Below, piece after piece: positions 1 to 8,022 of a stretch of DNA of 63,244 nt; position 1 is the stretch's first letter, and each line of letters begins with the position of its first letter. The notes under the pieces are model-generated. The model saw only the letters and a list, made by a program, of their open reading frames with translations. It did no database searches and was not told the origin of the DNA. Made by a program: the position numbers and the translations under genes. Where the stretch lies: positions 1 to 63,244 of the forward strand of contig CABZCZ010000009.1 of the NCBI GenBank assembly GCA_902524385.1. The letters run 5' to 3'. The DNA is from an uncultured Alphaproteobacteria bacterium (GTDB lineage Bacteria; Pseudomonadota; Alphaproteobacteria; HIMB59; GCA-002718135).

Positions 1-1001
1 TAACTGTATATCTCTACTTTTTTTCCAGTTTTGGATGATTTTATACATGCATCTACGACAGCTAAGGATTTAAGATGGTCATTATTTATCTCATATATGT
101 TTCTTTTCTTTTTAATAGAGCCTAAGAAATCGTTAAATAATAAATTTGCATCATCAAACCACATTTTTGTTTTTTTTAATTTTATTCTTTTTTCTACAGC
201 TGATTTAAATGAAGTGTAATATAAACCTTCAAATTGTTTTTTTTGAACAATAATTCCATTATCACATTCAGTTCTCCACTCAAAGTTTAGCGCCTTTGAA
301 TTACTTTGCCAATTTCCAATATAATTTATTATTATTCTATTTTTTAATTCTAATATTGCATTAACGTTTGTATCATATTTATACATAGACCAAGGTGGAT
401 TAGAAGTTGTTGCAAAAACCGTCTTAATATCTGAGTTATAAACATATCTAATTAAATCAAAATGATGAATAGATTGTTCCCACAACATTGGGTGTTCCAT
501 TTTTAGAGGATATTTATTTAATCTCTTTAATCTTCCATCTCTCCATCTCTCATAAACAAATTTGGCAAAATTAGGCTTGCCTACTTTTCCAGAATTAATT
601 AATTTTATTTTTTCAAAAGTTGAGGGCAGGTATCGGAAATTTAATCCTACCATCATTAAAAGCCTTTTATCATTCATAAATTTAACAAATTTTTTTGCTT
701 CATTAAAATTTATAGCAAGTGGTTTTTCAACAAGAACAGGTAGCTTATATTTTGCACAAACTTCTAAATCTTTAAATCTAGATATTGGAGGTGTTGATAA
801 TACTATCACATCTGGATTATTTTCAAAAATAGCATTTTCAATTTTTAAGTAAAATGGAATTTTCGCTGAACCTCTATCTTTGGTTTTAAAATTAATGTCA
901 CATATTGCAACTAATTTTACATTTTTATTTTTTTTTAATACCTTAGACCAAATTTTACCTCTTGGACCATAGCCGACTAATACTGCCTTATAAGTTTTCA
1001 T
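1..1001 (-). CDS. Gfo/Idh/MocA-family oxidoreductase (3' end cut by window)
   Basis: Reading leftwards from ATG at 1001 the frame stays open for 333 codons to the window edge; the last two bases (TA) look like the start of a stop codon, so little is missing. The protein opens with a Rossmann segment (VLVGYGPRGKIW) and carries the family's EKP motif (VLVEKPLAINFNEA) near residue 95, then a GLNFRYLP segment. These are typical of NAD(P)-dependent sugar or inositol dehydrogenases; the substrate cannot be told. It overlaps the end of the upstream epimerase gene by 14 bases, so the two are probably co-translated. Related proteins include GH109/GH188-type glycosidases, which cannot be excluded. Confidence 0.85.
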   Translation of the reverse strand, partial: MKTYKAVLVGYGPRGKIWSKVLKKNKNVKLVAICDINFKTKDRGSAKIPFYLKIENAIFENNPDVIVLSTPPISRFKDLEVCAKYKLPVLVEKPLAINFNEAKKFVKFMNDKRLLMMVGLNFRYLPSTFEKIKLINSGKVGKPNFAKFVYERWRDGRLKRLNKYPLKMEHPMLWEQSIHHFDLIRYVYNSDIKTVFATTSNPPWSMYKYDTNVNAILELKNRIIINYIGNWQSNSKALNFEWRTECDNGIIVQKKQFEGLYYTSFKSAVEKRIKLKKTKMWFDDANLLFNDFLGSIKKKRNIYEINNDHLKSLAVVDACIKSSKTGKKVEIYS

Positions 1002-1875
1002 ACTTTTTAATTAAGTTAAATGCTCGTTGAAAAGTTGTCCATTTTTTAAATAATATTCTTTTAATATAAATTGAATAACTCGCGTTATTATTAATATTTT
1101 TTTCTAATGATTTGATTAGTTTCTTATTTTTAGAAATTTTTTTCATTAAATAGATATCTTTGTAACAATAGGGAGATACTAAATTGAGCATCTTAAAATT
1201 TTGATTATTTATTATTAAGCTATTTAAAGCTTTAGGTATATCTTTAACATATGTCCAATCTCTTAATGTATCAAAATTATTTGTTTTTAATACTTTGTTT
1301 TTTTTATTATCATTAAGCCAATTCTGGATTTGTGATACATTCATTCTGCTCCATTTTATTTTCTCATAACCACTATAGATATTACCTATCCTTAATATAG
1401 TAAGTTTGATCTTATGTTTTTTACAAAAATCTTTTGATATCTTTTCACCAATTAATTTTGATTTTGAATAACTATCTTGTGCAGAAGTTTTAGATTTTTC
1501 ATTGTATTTATATTTTGAGAATTTTCTATAAACAGAAGTTGAACTTATAAAAAAAAAATTTTTGGAATTAAGATGCTTAGCTAAATTTAAAGCTTTCTTA
1601 GTCAAATTTAAATTAACTTTAAATAAATTTTGGTTTTTATCTTTATTTGTTTTAGTTAATGAGCATGTATGAATAAAAATATCACAATTATTAATATTAA
1701 TCTTATGATTATTAGACAATAAGTTTTCTTTAAATAGAATTATTTTTTTATTTTTATTTATTTTGTAAGAAAAATTTATATCGGCAGCATAAATATTATA
1801 ATTAAATAATGAAAGTCCGTTAACTAGTTCAGATCCTAAAAAGCCACCAGCACCTGTGATATAAATTGATTTAAT
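988..1875 (-). CDS. NAD-dependent epimerase/dehydratase (extended SDR), apparent ATT start
   Basis: The first ATG (1719) lies after the nucleotide-binding motif, but the frame is open upstream to 1896 and encodes a complete N-terminus (KSIYITGAGGFLGSELV) with GxxGxxG at residues 8-14. No ATG, GTG or TTG exists in that extension. ATT at 1875 sits 8 bases after AAGGA and gives a normal family N-terminus, so I take it as the start (295 aa). The active-site triad is visible as SSTSVY and YSKSK (YxxxK). The likely role is nucleotide-sugar or sugar epimerisation/dehydration. It begins 2 bases after the VOC stop codon and overlaps the Gfo/Idh gene, so it belongs to the same operon. Confidence 0.8.
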   Translation of the reverse strand: MKSIYITGAGGFLGSELVNGLSLFNYNIYAADINFSYKINKNKKIILFKENLLSNNHKININNCDIFIHTCSLTKTNKDKNQNLFKVNLNLTKKALNLAKHLNSKNFFFISSTSVYRKFSKYKYNEKSKTSAQDSYSKSKLIGEKISKDFCKKHKIKLTILRIGNIYSGYEKIKWSRMNVSQIQNWLNDNKKNKVLKTNNFDTLRDWTYVKDIPKALNSLIINNQNFKMLNLVSPYCYKDIYLMKKISKNKKLIKSLEKNINNNASYSIYIKRILFKKWTTFQRAFNLIKKYENL

Positions 1876-1877
1876 AT

Positions 1878-2360
1878 TTATATTCCTTGATAAGATTTAT
1901 ATTTTTCTAACTCTTGATCTGTGTAAACTTGCATTAATTCTACTTCAATATTATCAACTTCATTATCTAAAAATGCAATAAAACCCTCAGGATGAGGATG
2001 ATTCCCAACTACTTTACATGCCTTACATTCCCTAAGAGTAGCGCCTTCATCTGTCATTACCTTTATAGACTCATCTAAATTTTTAACTACGTAACAAATA
2101 TGGTGCAAGCCACCTCGTCCTCTTTCTTTTATCCATTTATTAAATCTGCCATCAGGATCTTGAGATTGACATAGTTGATATTCTATATCTCCAATATTAA
2201 AAACAGCAACTCTTGTTCTTGATTTTGGCATATCTTGAATTTCTACGTCATTAGATACCCCCATAAATTTTTTATAATATTCAAGTGATTGCTCAATATC
2301 TTCTACAGCAAAAGCCATATGCTTTATTTCAGTTACTTCATTTTTTAATTTGGCATTCAT
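1878..2360 (-). CDS. VOC-superfamily metalloenzyme, methylmalonyl-CoA-epimerase-like
   Basis: This 160-aa protein has two beta-alpha-beta-beta-beta modules of the vicinal-oxygen-chelate fold. Candidate metal ligands match the H/Q/H/E set of methylmalonyl-CoA epimerase: H14 (KHMAFAV), Q62 (YQLCQS), H86 or H87 (LHHICY) and E141 (VELMQ). An unusual block at 112-132 (CKACKVVGNHPHPEGFIAFLD) is not typical of that epimerase but recurs in the paralogue at 21543-22034. The start overlaps the aminotransferase stop by 4 bases (ATGA), so it is co-translated with it. Function: metal-dependent isomerase, lyase or dioxygenase on a small acid or CoA ester; the substrate is unknown. The aminotransferase neighbour hints at a 2-oxo-acid pathway. 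Confidence 0.8.
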   Translation of the reverse strand: MNAKLKNEVTEIKHMAFAVEDIEQSLEYYKKFMGVSNDVEIQDMPKSRTRVAVFNIGDIEYQLCQSQDPDGRFNKWIKERGRGGLHHICYVVKNLDESIKVMTDEGATLRECKACKVVGNHPHPEGFIAFLDNEVDNIEVELMQVYTDQELEKYKSYQGI

Positions 2361-3520
2361 ATTGTTGATACAACTTTTTTTATTCTAGATACTGCTTCTT
2401 TAATTTTGTTAGCAGGTTGAGTAAGAGAAAATCTTACAAAATCATCGCAATGATCGCCATATAAGCCTCCAGGATAAATGATTACTTTTCCCTCTTCTAA
2501 TAATTTTAGGCAAAAATCTGTTGCATTCATTCCTGTTTTTGAAACATTGGCATATACATAATATCCTCCTTGTGGTTCAGAGTAAGGTATATTAATTTCA
2601 TCAAGTCCATTGCATAATATTTCACATCTTTCCTGCATAATTTTCTGCATTTCTTTTACACACTCCTGAGAACCTTTTAGAGCTGCAAGAGCAGCATGTT
2701 GACTAACAGCAGGAGCACATATCGCAAATCCATGATGTATCTCACCTAAGTGAGTTATTAAATTTTTTGGAGCAGCAAAATACCCTACTCTCCAACCGGT
2801 CATACAATATGATTTTGAAAATCCATTTAAAGTTATAGTTCTTTCAAACATTTCTGGTAAAGCGGCAACAGGTTGCGCTGTATGATTTCCAAATGTAAGA
2901 CGAGAATAAATTTCATCAGATATAACTATAAGATCATGTTTAATTGCTAATTGTGATAATTTAAGTATTTCTTCATAAGGTGTAACTGCTCCTGTTGGAT
3001 TACAAGGATTGATAATAACTATAATTTTGGTTTTATCAGTTATTAAAGGTTCCACAGCTTCAGCTGTCATTGCAAAATTATTGTCTATATAAGTATTGAC
3101 CTTAACTGGTTTTGCTTCTGCTAGTTCTGCTGCCTGAAAATATGGGTTATAACCAGGTGCTACAGCAATCATTTCATCTCCAGCGTTTAATATACCTAAA
3201 GCAATTGCAAACATTGCCTCTTGACCTCCGGCTGTAACAACTATTTCGTCATCATTATATTTTGCTCCACCGTGTTTTATTATATCGTTACAAATTTCAT
3301 TTCTCAATTCTGGCATACCCATAGGATGAGTATAATGTGTTGCTCCATTGTTCAGTGCATTTATGCCTGCATCTATGATATGTCTTGGTGTATCTAAATC
3401 TGTATCACCTCTTCCCATTGCAATTACATCATCCAATTTCTGTTGAATATTCCACATTTTTGTTACTATATTAGACTTGTGGTCTTTAATTCTTGAAGCG
3501 ACAAAATTTTGGTTAATCAT
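2357..3520 (-). CDS. Class I/II PLP-dependent aminotransferase
   Basis: A full-length fold-type I aminotransferase (387 aa). It shows NPCNPTGAV, the PLP-ring Asp motif (SDEIYSRLTF), the Schiff-base lysine in GFSKSYCMTGWRVGY and a C-terminal substrate-carboxylate Arg region (FVRFSL). It resembles aspartate/aromatic-type aminotransferases of subgroup I; the amino-group donor and acceptor cannot be fixed. It overlaps the M32 carboxypeptidase by 8 bases and the VOC gene by 4, giving a peptidase-aminotransferase-VOC series. A clear paralogue lies at 10440-11597; both share the GRGDxDxxTPRHI N-terminal signature, so the window carries two copies of one subfamily. Confidence 0.93.
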   Translation of the reverse strand: MINQNFVASRIKDHKSNIVTKMWNIQQKLDDVIAMGRGDTDLDTPRHIIDAGINALNNGATHYTHPMGMPELRNEICNDIIKHGGAKYNDDEIVVTAGGQEAMFAIALGILNAGDEMIAVAPGYNPYFQAAELAEAKPVKVNTYIDNNFAMTAEAVEPLITDKTKIIVIINPCNPTGAVTPYEEILKLSQLAIKHDLIVISDEIYSRLTFGNHTAQPVAALPEMFERTITLNGFSKSYCMTGWRVGYFAAPKNLITHLGEIHHGFAICAPAVSQHAALAALKGSQECVKEMQKIMQERCEILCNGLDEINIPYSEPQGGYYVYANVSKTGMNATDFCLKLLEEGKVIIYPGGLYGDHCDDFVRFSLTQPANKIKEAVSRIKKVVSTI

Positions 3521-5054
3521 TGAATTTTACTCCATAAACCTGGGTGGCTTTGCCCTTAAGATAATTTAGATAAGGTAAGGGATTTAGAGTTTCTCCGGTA
3601 GATCTTTCTAGTAATTCATTTCTTGTGTATCGCCTTCCATGAGTATGTATATTTGACGTTAACCAATTGAGTAGTGGGTCATAATTTGATTGATTAATAT
3701 CATTTTGAATTTCTGGGTTTGTATTTTTCATAGTTTCCATTAGCTGAGCAGCCATTACATTTCCAATTGTATAGTTACAAAAAGTTCCAAATTGACCACC
3801 AGACCAATGAATATCTTGCAGAACACCCTGACTGTCATCAGGAACTTCAAGATCTAAATATTTTTTTATTTGTTCATTCCAAACAGTTGGCAAATCTTCA
3901 ACTTTCAAACTTTTATCAATAAGCATACTTTCTATATCTACCCTTAGCATGATATGGAAATCATACGTGGATTCATCAGACTCGACTCGTATAAGGCTTG
4001 GTTCAACTACATTTACTGCTTTAAAAAAATCCTCAGCTGAAACATTTTTTAATGCTTCTGGAAAACAATCTTGTAAATCACCAAAGTGGTTATCCCAAAA
4101 TATTTTACTTCTGCCAATATGATTTTCATATAATCTAGATTGGGACTCGTGAGCACCAAAACTAACTCCACCAACGGCATAAAAGCTTAAAAAATCTGTT
4201 GTCATTGCTGAACGAGTATATTTTTCACTAATATTTTGTTCATAAATACCATGACCTGCTTCATGTAAAGTACCAAATAAAGATGGGTTTATAAAATTTT
4301 CATAATATCTTGTAGTAATTCTAACATCATCTCTAGTAAAAGAAATTTCAAAAGGATGAACAGTACTATCTAATCTTCCTCTTTCAAAATCATATCCGAA
4401 CTTACTTGCAATTTTTGTTGAGAACTCAATTTGTTTGTCTACAGGATAATTTTTATATAAAAAACTTTTATCTGGTTTTTTTACTTTTGAAGTTTCTTTA
4501 AGTATTTCTCCAAGACCTGACTTTAAAACATCAAATAATTTTTTAAGTGATTTTACTGACTCACCTGGTTCAAATCTTTGCATCAGTGCATCGTAGGGAT
4601 GTTCTTTAAAACCAATACAGTGAGCTTGCTCAATTGCTATATCAACTTGCTCCCGTAGTAGTGGTTTAAAAATACTAAAATCTTTTTTTTCTCTTGCTTC
4701 AGCCCAAGCATTATGGGCAAGGGGTTCAATTTCAGCTTTTCTAACTTGAATTTTTTCAGGTATTTTATCATGATATGCAATTGCTTCGCCTAAATGTTTA
4801 AGTGTTTTTCTTTCAAAAGTATCTTCATTTAAATTATGAGTTTCATTATCAGATTCATCTATTAATTTTCTCATTTTTGAAGATAGTAATATGTCTCTTG
4901 CTACAGATGTAAGACTTCCTATCTGTGAACCTCTTCCAGATGCGCCCTTTTTTGGCATTTTGGTTCTAGAATCCCAAATCAAAATATTCATGGTGTTTAA
5001 AACATCATTAAATTTTCTTATTTCTTTGTTTAAATTTTCAAATGAACTACCCAT
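3513..5054 (-). CDS. M32-family metallocarboxypeptidase (thermostable carboxypeptidase 1/Taq type)
   Basis: 513 aa, the usual length for family M32. The zinc motif HEAGH lies at residues 264-268, preceded by the family signature DDVRITTRYYE and followed by HESQSRLYEN. These enzymes remove C-terminal amino acids from peptides in the cytoplasm and have no signal peptide, which fits here. It is the first gene of a leftward operon whose second gene, an aminotransferase, overlaps it by 8 bases; released amino acids could feed that enzyme (inference). A 165-base divergent region separates it from the DUF4438 operon. Confidence 0.95.
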   Translation of the reverse strand: MGSSFENLNKEIRKFNDVLNTMNILIWDSRTKMPKKGASGRGSQIGSLTSVARDILLSSKMRKLIDESDNETHNLNEDTFERKTLKHLGEAIAYHDKIPEKIQVRKAEIEPLAHNAWAEAREKKDFSIFKPLLREQVDIAIEQAHCIGFKEHPYDALMQRFEPGESVKSLKKLFDVLKSGLGEILKETSKVKKPDKSFLYKNYPVDKQIEFSTKIASKFGYDFERGRLDSTVHPFEISFTRDDVRITTRYYENFINPSLFGTLHEAGHGIYEQNISEKYTRSAMTTDFLSFYAVGGVSFGAHESQSRLYENHIGRSKIFWDNHFGDLQDCFPEALKNVSAEDFFKAVNVVEPSLIRVESDESTYDFHIMLRVDIESMLIDKSLKVEDLPTVWNEQIKKYLDLEVPDDSQGVLQDIHWSGGQFGTFCNYTIGNVMAAQLMETMKNTNPEIQNDINQSNYDPLLNWLTSNIHTHGRRYTRNELLERSTGETLNPLPYLNYLKGKATQVYGVKFND

Positions 5055-5126
5055 GAAAATTCTATCTAAATTGTTTTTATAATTTAAGAAATAGATAATT
5101 TATCATTTTGGTGGTGATTATTTTGC

Positions 5127-5154
5127 AATGTAAAAGTATTTTTTAGATTACATT
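5127..5154. promoter_or_regulatory. Dyad in the divergent intergenic region (possible operator)
   Basis: AATGTAA (5127-5133) and TTACATT (5148-5154) form a perfect 7-base inverted repeat with a 14-base spacer, inside the only non-coding space between the two divergent operons starting at 5054 and about 5220. The position suits a regulator site, but in such AT-rich DNA a 7-base arm can occur by chance. Confidence 0.25.
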
Positions 5155-5219
5155 TTATCAACACTGCAATGACAATTTTGTTATTCTTTATTTATATTAA
5201 ACAAGATATTTCTCTCAAT

Positions 5220-6083
5220 GTGATTTCAAATTTAAAAACTAATGAGAAAAATTTAATTAAAATGTCTATTGGGGGTTTTGCAACACAGCCCTCTTTTAAG
5301 AATCCTGGATATATTCCAAATAATGATGGACAGGCTGTAATTTATCCAGGAATGTTTGGTGTCGTAAATAATATTAAAGTAGGAGATAATGCTTTTGGTT
5401 GGGCTGGAGATCACGTTGAACCAGGAGTTTCGATAGACTCTGAAAATCCTAATGAACATTTTGCTTTGCATTATTTAGTATGTACTGGCAATAAGGCTAT
5501 AGTTAGATCAGGCGAAGCTAAAGGTGAAATTGGTATAGTAACTGGTGAACATGCAAGAAATTTAATACATTTTGAAAATAAAATTCTAGATAAGATTTGT
5601 ATAGGTGATCAAATTGATATCATAACTCATGGTAGAGGATTAAAATTATTAGATTTTCCAAATATTGAAATTAAAAAAATTGACCCGAAACTTTTAAAAT
5701 CTTTATTTTTAAAAATTGTTAAAAAGAGATTAATAGTCGGTGTCGCAATCGAATTACCAATACGTATTATGGGATCTGGAGCAGAGTTGAATTCTGAATA
5801 TGTAGATCAAGACCTGATGTCTGGTGATCGAACCTTAATGAAAAAATTAAAAATTGATCAAATGAAACTTGGTGATTTAATCGCTATAAACCATGCTGAT
5901 CACAGGTGGGGCAGATCATATAAAAAAGATTATGTTAGTATAGCAATTTGCATTCATGGAGATTCTGTAATGTCAGGTCACGGTCCTGGAATTATGACTA
6001 TAATGACAGGCAAAAAAAATGATTTAAGTTGGAAAATTAATAAAAAAGCAAACATTAAAAATTTATTAAAAATAAAAATATGA
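5220..6083 (+). CDS. DUF4438-family protein, first of a tandem pair
   Basis: This protein aligns over its whole length with the next gene: TQPSFKNPGYIPNNDGQ, then VGDNAFGWAGDHVEPGVSI, then the VRSGEAKGEIGIVTGEH and MGSGAELNSE blocks, ending in SGHGPGIMTIMTG. I recognise this as the DUF4438 family (Thermotoga TM1086 type), whose biochemical role is not established. An ATG at 5169 would add a hydrophobic stretch absent from the paralogue; GTG at 5220 gives 287 aa, close to the paralogue's 292, so I prefer it. The stop overlaps the next start (ATGA at 6080). The neighbours are hydrolases and dehydrogenases, suggesting a catabolic role. Confidence 0.75.
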   Translation: MISNLKTNEKNLIKMSIGGFATQPSFKNPGYIPNNDGQAVIYPGMFGVVNNIKVGDNAFGWAGDHVEPGVSIDSENPNEHFALHYLVCTGNKAIVRSGEAKGEIGIVTGEHARNLIHFENKILDKICIGDQIDIITHGRGLKLLDFPNIEIKKIDPKLLKSLFLKIVKKRLIVGVAIELPIRIMGSGAELNSEYVDQDLMSGDRTLMKKLKIDQMKLGDLIAINHADHRWGRSYKKDYVSIAICIHGDSVMSGHGPGIMTIMTGKKNDLSWKINKKANIKNLLKIKI

Positions 6084-6958
6084 AGATAGAAACTAACGAA
6101 AATTTATTAGTTAATGTCAGTGTAATGGGATCTGTGTGTCAACCAAATTTCCAAGGCTTGCCTGCTGAACCTTACCGCTTAGACTCTGACGGTGTTCCTT
6201 TTCTTTTACCTACATGGGGATCCATAGTTCATAATGTATCTGTTGGCGATTCTGCATTTGGTTGGGAAGCTGATTGTATTCATCCAGGTGTTTCTATTAA
6301 ATATCCTAGTGAAGGAGGTAACAGAGGTTTAAATATTTTATCATGTGTTGGTAATGAAGCAATTATAATGAATGGTGAAGCTAAAAATTCAGTTGGGTTT
6401 GTATCTGGCAAGTCTGGTAGATTCTCTGAACAAATAATTATACATTTCGAAAAGAAAGTAAGGGAGAGGATTTCAATTAATGATAAAATTTTAATAAAGT
6501 CATTAGGCGTAGGTTTAAAAATAAAAAATTTTGAAAATATTTTCTGCAAAAGTTTATCACCTAAAATTTTTAATAAAATGAATATCAAGATTAAAAATAA
6601 AAAACTAAACATACCAGTCACACACATCATACCAGAGCACTTAGTTGGAGCTGGTTCAGGATTAACAAGTGAATCAGGATCTTTACACATTCAAACAACA
6701 GATCTAAATGAAATGAAAAAATATAAACTTAATAATTTACGTTTAGGTGACTTTGTATACATAGAAAATTATGATAGCAGTTATCAACATGGTTTCTTAA
6801 GAAAAGCTTGGTCAGTAGGTATTGTAGGTCAAACTAATGGTCCAAGAGCCGGTTATGGACCGGGTCTTACTATATTAATGTCATCAAAAATAAACGATGG
6901 AATTCCAAAATTAAACAATAACGCAAATATTGTAAATTATTTAAAATTTAAAAAATAA
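6080..6958 (+). CDS. DUF4438-family protein, second of a tandem pair
   Basis: 292 aa, homologous to the preceding protein along its full length but clearly diverged. Shared blocks are QPNFQGLPAEPYRLDSDG, VGDSAFGWEADCIHPGVSI, MNGEAKNSVGFVSGK, VGAGSGLTSESG and GYGPGLTILM. The many conserved Gly, His, Asp and Glu residues suggest an enzyme or ligand-binding fold. There is no signal peptide, so it is cytoplasmic. The ATG overlaps the previous stop by 4 bases, so the two products are made together and may form a heteromer (inference). The Ldh-family gene follows after 4 bases. Family membership is fairly sure; the function is unknown. Confidence 0.75.
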   Translation: MKIETNENLLVNVSVMGSVCQPNFQGLPAEPYRLDSDGVPFLLPTWGSIVHNVSVGDSAFGWEADCIHPGVSIKYPSEGGNRGLNILSCVGNEAIIMNGEAKNSVGFVSGKSGRFSEQIIIHFEKKVRERISINDKILIKSLGVGLKIKNFENIFCKSLSPKIFNKMNIKIKNKKLNIPVTHIIPEHLVGAGSGLTSESGSLHIQTTDLNEMKKYKLNNLRLGDFVYIENYDSSYQHGFLRKAWSVGIVGQTNGPRAGYGPGLTILMSSKINDGIPKLNNNANIVNYLKFKK

Positions 6959-6962
6959 TTTT

Positions 6963-8018
6963 ATGCAAAATATAGATATGACATTAGTCAACTTTAAGAA
7001 TTTAGAAAATTTTGTACTTAATTCTTTTTTAGCAATGGGATTAAGAAATGAAGATGCAAAAATTTTTACTGACGCTTTGATGTTTTCAGAACTGAGATTT
7101 CATAGCGGTCAAGGTCAAGGAGTTCAAAGAATAACAACATATTACAAAAGAATTAAAAATAAAGAAGTAAATATAAATATTGATTTAGATATTGTAAAAG
7201 AAAGTTCTTCCTTAGCTTTGGTAGATGCAAAAAATGGAATTGGAACAGTACAAGCATCTAAATGTATGGATATTGCTATTACAAAAGCAAAGAATGAAGG
7301 CATAGGTCAAGTAATAATAAAAAATTCAACTCACTTTGGTTCTAGTTCAGTTCATGCAGTAAGAGCAACAAAAAAAAATTGTATTGGAATTGCGTATACA
7401 AATGCAGGACCCGAAATGGCCCCATGGGGATCTAGAAGTGGAGGCGTTGGAACAAATCCATGGGGTATTTCTTGTCCTACTAATAGAGGTTATCCTTTAA
7501 TTTTAGATATAGCATTAACAACAGCTGGCAAAGGAATGATGAGATGGCATGAAAGAGAGCAAATACCAATGCCAAACGATTGGGCTCTCACTAAAGAAGG
7601 GGAAGAAACAACCAATCCTTCTGATGCTATGGATGGTTTTTTATTAGGTATTGGAAAATATAAAGGTTATGGTTTATCGTTTATGACTGATATCTTAACA
7701 GGAGTTATAAGCGGTGGTGGATATGGATTAATACCCTACTCCGATCCAAAAAAACTAGATGTTTCCCATTCATTAACAGCGATAAATATAGAGTGGTTTA
7801 TGGAAATTTCTGATTTCTATTCACGCATAAATGATTTTGTTGATACGCTCAAAAAATTGCCACTTAGACCTGGTTTTGATGAAATTTTAGTTCCTGGTGA
7901 TCTTGAGAATAAAAGAGTTAAAGAAAAATTACAAAAAGGAATACTAATTGATAGTGAAGTAATAGATTCTTTTAACATTTTAGCAAAAGATTTAAATATT
8001 GATAAACTTAAAATTTAA
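6963..8018 (+). CDS. Ldh-family (malate/L-lactate/ureidoglycolate-type) NAD(P)-dependent dehydrogenase
   Basis: 351 aa, normal for the type-2 malate/lactate dehydrogenase family. Signatures are NSTHFG with the catalytic histidine at 124, MAPWGSRSGGVGTNPWGI, the GKGMMRWHEREQIPMPNDWAL segment and the KGYGLSFMTDILTGVISG block. Members oxidise 2-hydroxy acids such as malate, L-lactate, ureidoglycolate, sulfolactate or 2,3-diketogulonate. The usual N-terminal RGxxSHG motif appears as RFHSGQGQG, a small variation near the substrate site. It lies 4 bases after the DUF4438 pair. The amidohydrolases downstream make ureidoglycolate-like or hydroxy-acid intermediates plausible, but no substrate can be assigned. 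Confidence 0.9.
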   Translation: MQNIDMTLVNFKNLENFVLNSFLAMGLRNEDAKIFTDALMFSELRFHSGQGQGVQRITTYYKRIKNKEVNINIDLDIVKESSSLALVDAKNGIGTVQASKCMDIAITKAKNEGIGQVIIKNSTHFGSSSVHAVRATKKNCIGIAYTNAGPEMAPWGSRSGGVGTNPWGISCPTNRGYPLILDIALTTAGKGMMRWHEREQIPMPNDWALTKEGEETTNPSDAMDGFLLGIGKYKGYGLSFMTDILTGVISGGGYGLIPYSDPKKLDVSHSLTAINIEWFMEISDFYSRINDFVDTLKKLPLRPGFDEILVPGDLENKRVKEKLQKGILIDSEVIDSFNILAKDLNIDKLKI

Positions 8019-8022
8019 TAAA

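Noticed and set aside
5253..5471. Minus-strand open frames inside the DUF4438 genes (also 6280-6690)
   Set aside because: They lie antisense to well-supported proteins with a paralogue match and show no motif of their own.
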